A DNA stretch of 8,969 nt from assembly GCA_024681215.1 (NCBI GenBank), contig JAILBG010000037.1, positions 1 through 8,969 on the forward strand, written 5' to 3'. The stretch's first letter is position 1, and every line of letters starts with the position of its first letter. This document shows, one piece after another, positions 1 to 5,254 of this stretch. Under the pieces are notes generated by a model that was given only the letters and a program-made list of their open reading frames with translations, ran no database searches and was not told the origin of the DNA. The position numbers were made by a program, and so were the translations under genes. Origin of the DNA: RUG563 sp024681215 (lineage in GTDB: Bacteria > Bacillota > Clostridia > Christensenellales > Aristaeellaceae).

Positions 1-1073
1 TCCTCCACAAACCAATCGCCCCATTTGTGCTCATGGGCGGGGGGATCGGTGACGGGCGGCGGGGCCAGCCTGGGGATGGATTCGGTTTTGGTGTGGCTGG
101 AATTGCGCTTGCAGGTATAGGTCCTGACGCCCTCGGCGTCCACCGTGGCTTCCTTGGTCACTTTGCCGCCGTCCCAGTCGTGGCCCAGGGCCGGGATGGA
201 TTCCTGGGCTTTCAGGGTGGCCCCGCAGCGGGAGCATTTGCTCCCTTCGGTGAGGCCCGCTTCGGTGCAGGTGGCGGCCTTGCCGGGGACGGCCTGGGGC
301 GCGTGGCCCAGGGCCGGGATGGTTTCCTGGGCTTTCAGCACAGTTCCGCAGCGGGAGCATTTGCTCCCTTCGGTGAGGCCGGTTTCGGTGCAGGTGGCCG
401 CCTTGCCGGGGACGGCCTGCTCCGCATGGCCCAGGGCCGGGACGGATTCGGTCTTTGTGGCGCCGCACTTCCCGTCTGCGAGCATCCGCGTGCAGGTGTA
501 GGTTTTCACGCCCGGGGCGGTGCAGGTGGGCTGGGTGGTGACGGCGCCGCCGTCCCACTGGTGGCCCAGGGCGGGGATGGATTCAGTCCTGGTGGCGCCG
601 CAGGGCGCGCCGGACACGCTGATCCGCGTGCAGGTGTAGGTCCTCACGCCGTCGGAGGTGCAGGTGGGGTCCGTGGTGACGGCGCCGCCGTCCCAGCTGT
701 GGCCCAGGGCGGGGATGGGCTTGGTCTCCGATGCGTTCAGGCACACCGTGCAGTAATGGATCTGTTCCCCGGCCTCGGTGCAGGTGGCAGTCTGGAGGAT
801 ATCCCAGGTGTCGGGGAAGGTGTGCGGCCCCGACTGGGAAATGGTCTCCCGGCACTTTTTCCCGCACTGGGAGCAATAGTCCACTTCGATTTTTCCGTGC
901 AGGCAGGTAGCGTCCTCGTAATGGTCCAGCCGCCAGTTGTGCTGGCCGCTTTGCACGGCCATGCAGAGGGAATCGCGGGCGACATAGTCCTCCGCCTGCG
1001 CCGCCAGGGGCAGCGCCAACAGAAGCACCAGCGCCAGCGCCAGGGCGGTCAGGCATATCCGCAGCTTATTCAT
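1..1073 (-). CDS. Secreted Cys-rich repeat protein, C-terminus off window
   Basis: The frame is open from the ATG at 1073 to the left edge (357 complete codons), so the protein is 3'-truncated by the window. The start is supported by AAGGGAGG (1081-1088) 7 nt upstream and a promoter at 1129-1157. Residues 1-27 form a signal peptide (Lys/Arg start, Leu/Ala core, AQA|ED cleavage site). Next comes a Cys-containing segment (about 28-124), then two repeats of about 45 residues starting H-x-WDGGAV (125-170, 171-215). Two near-identical 41-residue repeats follow (216-256, 257-297), each with ATCTE and KCSRCG and ending IPALG. A Cys-poorer copy (298-334) leads to a Pro-rich linker and a new HKWGDW segment. 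Such repeats are familiar from large surface proteins of gut Clostridia. The function is unknown; a structural, adhesive or metal-binding wall role is possible. Long antisense frames here are by-products of the GC-rich repeats. Confidence 0.88.
   Translation of the reverse strand, partial: MNKLRICLTALALALVLLLALPLAAQAEDYVARDSLCMAVQSGQHNWRLDHYEDATCLHGKIEVDYCSQCGKKCRETISQSGPHTFPDTWDILQTATCTEAGEQIHYCTVCLNASETKPIPALGHSWDGGAVTTDPTCTSDGVRTYTCTRISVSGAPCGATRTESIPALGHQWDGGAVTTQPTCTAPGVKTYTCTRMLADGKCGATKTESVPALGHAEQAVPGKAATCTETGLTEGSKCSRCGTVLKAQETIPALGHAPQAVPGKAATCTEAGLTEGSKCSRCGATLKAQESIPALGHDWDGGKVTKEATVDAEGVRTYTCKRNSSHTKTESIPRLAPPPVTDPPAHEHKWGDWFVE
180..425 (-). repeat. Two tandem 123-bp coding repeats
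   Basis: Two adjacent 123-bp units (180-302 and 303-425) each encode 41 residues of the surface protein. My by-eye alignment gives about 13 mismatches and no gaps, several of them clustered where GTV becomes GAT. The unit begins in the codons for the Gly-His junction after IPALG. The length is a multiple of three, so copies can be gained or lost in frame. Related but longer units of 45-46 codons lie immediately upstream in the gene. Confidence 0.85.
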
Positions 1074-1128
1074 GGCAGATCCTCCCTTATGCAGATGGTA
1101 TGGCGTGAAACGATATATTTTTAATTAT

Positions 1129-1157
1129 ATTGTATCCAAAAAGCCGCCCCGCGTCAA
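1129..1157 (-). promoter_or_regulatory. Sigma-A promoter of the repeat-protein gene
   Basis: Read leftward, TTGACG (1152-1157) is followed by a 17-bp spacer and TACAAT (1129-1134), each matching consensus at 5 of 6 positions. The leader of about 50 nt is AT-rich and ends in a strong Shine-Dalgarno site before the ATG at 1073. This gives the gene its own transcription start, independent of the ispE operon. Confidence 0.85.
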
Positions 1158-1166
1158 GCAAGAATT

Positions 1167-1197
1167 GGGAAGCGGCTGCCCGTTTCCTGTTTTTTTT
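1167..1197 (+). terminator. Candidate rightward terminator
   Basis: On the plus strand GGGAA-(G)-CGG (1167-1175) pairs with CCG-TTTCC (1180-1187) around a CTGC loop, with one bulged G and one G-U pair. TGTTTTTTTT (1188-1197) follows. The structure fits an intrinsic terminator for rightward transcription. No rightward gene lies to its left in the window, so it might stop antisense transcription across the repeat gene, or be fortuitous. Confidence 0.45.
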
Positions 1198-1215
1198 CCG
1201 GCGGCAGACGCGTAC

Positions 1216-1236
1216 AAAAAAACGCCCCGGGAGAAG
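1216..1236 (-). terminator. Distal half of the split ispE terminator
   Basis: Seven A followed by CGCCCCGGGAGAAG on the plus strand. Read leftward this is CTTCTCCCGGGGCG followed by seven T, the 3' arm and U-tract of an intrinsic terminator. Its 5' arm is at 2117-2131, on the far side of the inserted element. Alone this half cannot fold into the original hairpin, so it is best seen as a relic. Confidence 0.75.
1231..1236. repeat. Left target-site duplication
   Basis: GAGAAG directly precedes the left inverted repeat and recurs directly after the right one (2111-2116). Flanking G/C runs make the exact boundary ambiguous. If the repeat ends are trimmed by one base each, the duplication is 8 bp (GGAGAAGC, 1230-1237 and 2110-2117). 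The shared string is up to 11 bp. Confidence 0.75.
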
Positions 1237-1257
1237 CCCAATGTCATTAAGATAAGC
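1237..1257 (+). repeat. Left terminal inverted repeat
   Basis: It begins CCCAATGTCATTAAG and matches the inverted right end (2090-2110) at 20 of 21 positions, with one A/T difference at 1252. Its inner part also forms the left arm of the hairpin at 1248-1282. Confidence 0.85.
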
Positions 1258-1282
1258 AGGGTCAATCGCCCTGCTTGTCTTA
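1248..1282. other. Subterminal hairpin at the left end
   Basis: A 14-bp stem (1248-1261 with 1269-1282), perfect except for one T-G position, encloses a 7-nt loop. There is no T-tract on either side, so it does not look like a terminator. Because it overlaps the inner half of the left inverted repeat and has no counterpart at the right end, it may be a transposase-binding or asymmetry determinant, or an RNA structure that blocks read-in translation. TTAAGTTAAG, the inner core of the right repeat, recurs at 1309-1318. Confidence 0.55.
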
Positions 1283-1376
1283 TTGCTCTGAATCGACAGA
1301 TGTTCCTGTTAAGTTAAGGAACCTTGTAAAAAGAATTCCCGTTCCAATTTTCACGGAAAACCATGAGGTGATGACG

Positions 1377-2006
1377 ATGAGTACAACAAAAAGAGAATGG
1401 GATAAAATATTGCCAGAACGAGGACGAGATCCATACAGCCCTTACACATGTCCTGTTTGCGGTTTGTTTATGGCTTGGAATGAAAGAAACAGGCCGGTTC
1501 ACAAGCGTTTTCATAATCACATTCTTGATATTGAAGATAAGTATTATCTTTGCCTTGGCGCAGAAGCAAGAGAAAAACTAAAGCTGGCTGCTTATGATAT
1601 GGCAACTAAGGCAACTGACATAAAGGAGAAAAAACTTGCTTTTCTTTTAGAGTGGTACAGTAGGTTTATGCGCAGTATGATTTCGTATCCTGACATCAAT
1701 AAGCATCCGTCTTTTGAAGATTACATTTCCATGATCCTCTACCAGAATACATTTACAGAAGGAGAACATGAAAACTGCTACCATGGAGCAGATGTTATTT
1801 CTTCCCTAATCAAAGACTTCGGAACATTAAAAGGAATTCCAGGTGGATCTTATTTCCTGGATGATTATTGTCGTGTCTGTGGTTGGCCTTTTACAAACTA
1901 TCACAACGGAAAAGAGTATGCCCGCAACAGTATACCAAACGAATACAAAGAGCCAGCTATAAGGAATTGGGTCGAACGGTGGGGTACAAGGAACAATCTC
2001 TTGTAA
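1377..2006 (+). CDS. Unrecognised 209-residue protein with paired CxxC motifs
   Basis: I do not recognise this protein. The ATG at 1377 is chosen because GAGGTG (1365-1370) sits 6 nt upstream. An in-frame ATG at 1371 would abut that site, and a TTG at 1275 falls inside the hairpin. The N-terminal part has C25-P-V-C28 followed by H42, H46 and H48 in a basic, aromatic stretch. The C-terminal part has C165-R-V-C168-G-W and H176. C59, C134 and H136 lie between. This suggests one or two zinc-binding knuckles around a central part that looks helical and charged (about 60-125). No signal peptide, membrane segment or transposase DDE signature is visible. Low-GC codon use contrasts with every neighbour. 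It is the sole passenger of the mobile cassette. DNA or RNA binding, or a defence or toxin role, are possibilities only. I see no clear upstream promoter. Confidence 0.8.
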   Translation: MSTTKREWDKILPERGRDPYSPYTCPVCGLFMAWNERNRPVHKRFHNHILDIEDKYYLCLGAEAREKLKLAAYDMATKATDIKEKKLAFLLEWYSRFMRSMISYPDINKHPSFEDYISMILYQNTFTEGEHENCYHGADVISSLIKDFGTLKGIPGGSYFLDDYCRVCGWPFTNYHNGKEYARNSIPNEYKEPAIRNWVERWGTRNNLL

Positions 2007-2026
2007 AACTAATCCAATTTGTTACG

Positions 2027-2063
2027 AAAAAAACGACCCCACTCTCTTTTAGAGAATGTGGTC
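2027..2063 (-). terminator. Leftward intrinsic terminator inside the cassette
   Basis: Read leftward, 2063 to 2035 folds into a stem of about 13 positions (one A-G mismatch, one G-U wobble) with a 3-nt loop. It is followed by one G and then seven U (2027-2033). The U-tract exists only for leftward transcription, so it faces transcripts arriving from ispE. It also lies 20 nt past the stop of the passenger gene, where the rightward form lacks a U-run and would be weak. Confidence 0.7.
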
Positions 2064-2089
2064 AATTTCATTGGTCGCCCTATCAAAAA

Positions 2090-2110
2090 GCTTAACTTAA
2101 TGACATTGGG
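2090..2110 (-). repeat. Right terminal inverted repeat
   Basis: Inverted copy of the left end: on the minus strand it begins CCCAATGTCATTAAG and continues TTAAGC. It differs from the left end at one of 21 positions. Confidence 0.85.
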
Positions 2111-2116
2111 GAGAAG
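2111..2116. repeat. Right target-site duplication
   Basis: GAGAAG, in the same orientation as the copy at 1231-1236. With the trimmed element ends it extends to the 8-bp GGAGAAGC (2110-2117). Confidence 0.75.
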
Positions 2117-2132
2117 CCCCCCGGGCGTTTTT
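2111..2132 (-). terminator. Proximal half of the split ispE terminator
   Basis: Overlapping the end of ispE, the leftward strand reads TGAAAAACGCCC, a G6 run and CTTCTC, then enters the cassette. Joined to 1216-1230, the AAAAACGCCC arm pairs with GGGCGTTTTT for 10 bp, with an inner GGG/CCC stem, a loop of about 5 nt and seven U: a complete terminator. In its present state only a small G4/C4 hairpin without a U-tract remains here. Confidence 0.75.
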
Positions 2133-2986
2133 CACCGCACGCTTTCCAGCGCCGTTTCCGTCAGGATGCAGACTGCATACTGCTGCCGCAGAGCGTCGTA
2201 CGCCCGGGCGGCGGCTTCTCTGCCGTCGAACGCCCCGAACACCACCGAGCCGCTGCCCGTCATCTGGCTGAAGGCCGCGCCGTGGGCGTACAGGGCGTTT
2301 TTCGCCTGGGCGATCTGGGGCCGGAGGGGGATGGACGCGCCCTCCAGCACGTTCCCGGCGCAATCCCGCAGGGCGGATAAATCCCCTTCCGCCAAGGCCC
2401 GCGCCGTTTTCTCCGTGTCCGGCGGCGCGATATCCGGGGAGGCATGGTACGCGGCGAACACTTCCTTGGTGGAGAGCGCCGCGCAGGGCTGGACGAGCAC
2501 CAGGGGGAACGCCCGGCTTTCGATGGGGGTCAGCCTTTCCCCGATGCCCTGGGCCCGCCGGGGCGCGTCGTGCAGGCAGAAGGGCACGTCCGCCCCCAGG
2601 CCTTCCCCGATGCGGCACAGCGCGGCAAGGTCCGCCCCCAGGCCCCACAGCGCGTTCAGGCCCTTCAGGGCTGCCGCCGCGTCCGCGCTGCCGCCGCCCA
2701 GGCCCGCGCCCATGGGGATGCGCTTTGTGAGGGCGATCCGCGCGCCCGACGACACGCCGAATTCCTTCTGCAGCGCCCGGGCGGCCCGGAGGATCAGGTT
2801 ATCCCCGCCCACGGACAGCCCCGGCGCGCCCTCGACGGTGAGGGAAAGACCGTCCGCGGGCAGGATCGAAAGCGTGTCGTGCAGGGCGATGGGCTGCATC
2901 AGCATATCCAGCAGATGATAGCCGTCCGCCCGGCGGCCCACCACGTCCAGCGTCCAGTTGATTTTTCCCCGCGCCTGTATCTTCAT
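2132..2986 (-). CDS. ispE: 4-diphosphocytidyl-2-C-methyl-D-erythritol kinase
   Basis: Cytosolic GHMP-family kinase that phosphorylates the 2-hydroxyl of CDP-methylerythritol with ATP in the MEP route to isopentenyl diphosphate. The 284 residues are normal for the family. Visible signatures are K8-I-N near the N-terminus, DGYH at 21-24, the glycine-rich ATP loop P91-MGAGLGGGSADAAA, the GADVPF motif whose D133 corresponds to the catalytic Asp, and the C-terminal TGSGS (243-247). The ATG overlaps the kinase stop as ATGA, with GGAAAGG upstream, so translation is probably coupled to the sensor kinase. The stop codon runs directly into the 5' arm of the interrupted terminator. Nothing essential appears missing, so the cassette spared the coding region. 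Confidence 0.96.
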   Translation of the reverse strand: MKIQARGKINWTLDVVGRRADGYHLLDMLMQPIALHDTLSILPADGLSLTVEGAPGLSVGGDNLILRAARALQKEFGVSSGARIALTKRIPMGAGLGGGSADAAAALKGLNALWGLGADLAALCRIGEGLGADVPFCLHDAPRRAQGIGERLTPIESRAFPLVLVQPCAALSTKEVFAAYHASPDIAPPDTEKTARALAEGDLSALRDCAGNVLEGASIPLRPQIAQAKNALYAHGAAFSQMTGSGSVVFGAFDGREAAARAYDALRQQYAVCILTETALESVR

Positions 2987-4521
2987 CCGTTCGCCTTTCC
3001 GCCGTCCGCCGGCTCGGGCGCGGCGTGCCGGATGCGCCGCCCGTCGCCCGGGCGCTTTTCTTCGTCGGCTTTTTCCAGGGTGATCTCAAATTCCGCGCCG
3101 CCTTTGGAACCGACCAGGCGGATGCTCTGGCCGTGGCGCTCCATGATGCGGTAGCAGATGGCCAGGCCCAATCCGGTGCCGTTGCCCACGGTGTGGGCCT
3201 TGTCCGCCTTGTAAAAGCGGTCGAACACGTGGGGGGCGTCCTCGTCGCTGATGCCGATGCCGGTGTCCTTCACCCGGAAGGCCACGCAGCCGCCCCGGTC
3301 CTCGGCGGACAGGGTGATCGTGCCGCCCTCCGGGGTGAATTTCACGGCGTTGTCCAGCAGATTGATCAGGACCTGCTGGATCTGGTCCGCGTCCGCCCGG
3401 ACGGTCAGGGCCTCTTCCGGGAAGTCCGCTTCGATCTGCAGCTGCTTTTCGTCGATCTGGTTCATCCGGGAGATCAGCACCCGGCGGGCCAGCTCGCAGA
3501 TATCGAAATCGGTGTAGGCCAGGCTGATTTCCTCGTTTTCCATGCGGGAAAGGTTCAGCAGGCTGTTGATGAGCTTTGCCAGGCGGTGGGTCTCCTCCGA
3601 CACCACCCGCAGGTAGGTTTCGTGCTCTTCGGGGGGAATGGTGCCGTCCAGCATACCCTGGGCGAAGCCCTGGATGGAGGTGATGGGGGAGCGCAGCTCG
3701 TGGGACACGTTGGCCACGAAATCCCGCCGGGACTGCTCCAGGGTGGACAGCTGCTTTCCCATGCGGTTAAAGGACAGGGACAGATCCCGGATCTCCCGGC
3801 TGCCGCCCTCCGGAGCCTGGGCGGAAAAATCCCCCCGGGCCATGCGCCCCGCCGCCTGGGCCATGGCGGTGAGGGGCCGGGTCATCTGCCGGGCGGTCAC
3901 AAACACGATGGCGGCGGCCAGGAGGAAGATCACCAGCGCCGCCAGCACGATCTGCCACAGCAGCCCCTGATAGGCGGCGTGCACCGTCTGGGCGGCGGTC
4001 TGAATGAGTACGAAGCCCCCCACCGTCATCTGCCCGGCGGCGTCCGTATCCCCCCAGGGCACCAGCACGGTGAACAAGGGGCCGGAGGCGCTCACGCGCT
4101 GCTTGACCACCTCTTCTCCCTGCAGGGCCTGGTCCATGTATACGCTGATCTCCTCCTTGGAGGGGACGGAGCCGATGCTTTTGTCGTTCAGGGTGGTTTC
4201 GCTGTAGTACAGATAGATTTTCCCGTAACGGTCCACCAGTATGATGTAGGCGTTGTATTCCTCGTAGATCTTCTGGCTTTTCCAGCGCATGTAGCTCTCC
4301 GTCACGGTATTGCGCTCCAGGGTCTGCACGATGGGGCCGTATTCCCGGCGGCTGGCCAGGTACGCCATTTCCCGGGCCTGGGTCTTAAGGGCGTCCATGC
4401 GGTTTTCGACGGTGCTGTTGCGCAGGTTCACGAAGGAGATCACGGAAACGACGATCACGCAGATCAGCATGACCCCCAGGAACACGATCAGCAGCCGGGA
4501 AAAAAGACTGAGACGGCGCAT
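2983..4521 (-). CDS. Membrane sensor histidine kinase (HAMP-HisKA-HATPase)
   Basis: Class I two-component sensor of 512 residues, partner of the adjacent response regulator. A first membrane helix (about 9-31) and a second (about 189-210) enclose an extracytoplasmic domain of about 155 residues that is the likely sensor. The HAMP linker spans about 211-263. The dimerisation domain has the phospho-acceptor H274 in FVANVSHELRSP. The ATPase domain shows the N box (N387-LLDNAVKF), DTGIG (419-423), FDRFYK (433-438) and GTGLGLAI (448-455), so it should be catalytically intact. The C-terminal tail (about 485-512) is charged and looks unstructured. It starts 3 nt after the regulator stop, with GAGGTG inside the end of that gene, and overlaps ispE by 4 nt. 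The layout is PhoR/VanS-like, but the signal cannot be read from sequence. Confidence 0.95.
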   Translation of the reverse strand: MRRLSLFSRLLIVFLGVMLICVIVVSVISFVNLRNSTVENRMDALKTQAREMAYLASRREYGPIVQTLERNTVTESYMRWKSQKIYEEYNAYIILVDRYGKIYLYYSETTLNDKSIGSVPSKEEISVYMDQALQGEEVVKQRVSASGPLFTVLVPWGDTDAAGQMTVGGFVLIQTAAQTVHAAYQGLLWQIVLAALVIFLLAAAIVFVTARQMTRPLTAMAQAAGRMARGDFSAQAPEGGSREIRDLSLSFNRMGKQLSTLEQSRRDFVANVSHELRSPITSIQGFAQGMLDGTIPPEEHETYLRVVSEETHRLAKLINSLLNLSRMENEEISLAYTDFDICELARRVLISRMNQIDEKQLQIEADFPEEALTVRADADQIQQVLINLLDNAVKFTPEGGTITLSAEDRGGCVAFRVKDTGIGISDEDAPHVFDRFYKADKAHTVGNGTGLGLAICYRIMERHGQSIRLVGSKGGAEFEITLEKADEEKRPGDGRRIRHAAPEPADGGKANG

Positions 4522-4524
4522 GCC

Positions 4525-5214
4525 CTATTTCACCTCGAATTTATAGCCCACGCCCCATACCGTGCGGATCTGCCAGCCCAGGCTTTCGCTGCCCTGCAGC
4601 TTCTCCCGCAGGCGCTTGATGTGCACGTCCACGGTGCGGCTGTCGCCGTAAAAATCAAAGCCCCACACCTGCTCCAGCAGCTGTTCCCGGGTGAACACCC
4701 GGTTCTGATGGGACGCCAGGAAATAGAGCACCTCCAGCTCCTTGGGCGGCATTTCCAGCACCTTGCCCTGGAAGCGCACCTCGTATTTTTCCAGGCTGAC
4801 GGTGAGCCCGGGGAAGGACAGGGCGGCCTTTTCCGGCTCGGAGGGCGCGCTGCGGCGCAGCACGGCCTTCACCCGGGCCGTCAGTTCCTTGCCCTCGAAG
4901 GGCTTGGTGATATAGTCGTCCGCCCCCATTTCCAGGCCCAGCACCTTATCGAAGGTTTCGTCCTTGGCGGAAAGCATGATGATGGGAATGGCGCTGATCT
5001 GCCGCACGGCGCGGCACACCTGCAGCCCGTCCATGCCGGGCAGCATGATGTCCAGCAGCATCAGGCTTGGCGGGTTTTTCTGGAACGCCTCCAGGGCCGT
5101 ATCGCCCCGGGTCTCCACGGTGACGGCGTAGCCCTCCTTTTCCAGATACAGCTTCGCCAGCTGGGCGATATTGGGATCGTCGTCCACGATCATGATGGTC
5201 TGCCTGTCGTTCAT
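4525..5214 (-). CDS. OmpR/PhoB-family response regulator
   Basis: DNA-binding response regulator of 229 residues. The receiver domain (about 5-120) has the acidic pocket D11-D12-D13, phospho-acceptor D55 in LLDIMLPGMDG, S82 at the switch position and K104 in the TKPFEGKEL segment. The winged-helix effector domain (about 130-229) has the PPKELEVLYFLA helix, the RTVDVHIKRLREKL recognition helix and the final VWGVGYKF wing. It should be phosphorylated by the kinase encoded immediately after it. The ATG at 5214 has AGAGGTG 5 nt upstream. The gap to mutS2 is 40 nt with no terminator, so read-through from mutS2 is likely. The target genes are unknown. Confidence 0.96.
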   Translation of the reverse strand: MNDRQTIMIVDDDPNIAQLAKLYLEKEGYAVTVETRGDTALEAFQKNPPSLMLLDIMLPGMDGLQVCRAVRQISAIPIIMLSAKDETFDKVLGLEMGADDYITKPFEGKELTARVKAVLRRSAPSEPEKAALSFPGLTVSLEKYEVRFQGKVLEMPPKELEVLYFLASHQNRVFTREQLLEQVWGFDFYGDSRTVDVHIKRLREKLQGSESLGWQIRTVWGVGYKFEVK

Positions 5215-5254
5215 AAAAACACCTCTAAGTCCTGTGCGGGATGGGGCGGCGCCG

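Larger units (their letters stand above)
1237..2110. mobile_element. Transposase-less insertion cassette with one passenger gene
   Basis: An 874-bp island bounded by 21-bp inverted repeats (20 of 21 matching) and flanked by a short direct repeat. Two 60-nt lines inside it (from 1501 and from 1681) count to 20 and 22 G+C, whereas a line in ispE (from 2641) counts to 48, so its composition is foreign to the neighbourhood. Its only convincing gene, at 1377-2006, runs against the flanking genes and has no transposase motif. This architecture matches the mobile insertion cassettes of the Bacillus cereus group (IS-type ends, passenger in place of transposase), presumably moved in trans by an IS elsewhere in the genome. 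I cannot assign the ends to a named IS family. The alternative is a decayed IS whose transposase has been wholly replaced. Confidence 0.82.

Noticed and set aside
180..425. Possible CRISPR array
   Set aside because: The two 123-bp units are contiguous, coding and without unique spacers.
27..1124. Long rightward open frame of 365 codons, plus shorter leftward frames in the wrong register
   Set aside because: It is antisense to the repeat protein. It is a Gly/Ala-rich translation without a ribosome site, whereas the opposite frame has a signal peptide, promoter and clean Cys repeats.
1275..1376. N-terminal extension of the passenger gene from a TTG
   Set aside because: The TTG is inside the hairpin arm and lacks a ribosome site; the ATG at 1377 has GAGGTG at proper spacing.
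1237..2110. Group II intron or other retroelement inserted at a terminator
   Set aside because: Group IIC introns do favour terminators, but here there are inverted ends and a direct duplication, and no domain V or reverse transcriptase, so a DNA-transposon-type cassette fits better.
2019..2918. Rightward open frame of 299 codons starting in the cassette and running across ispE
   Set aside because: It crosses the cassette edge and is antisense to an intact ispE; it is a low-complexity shadow.
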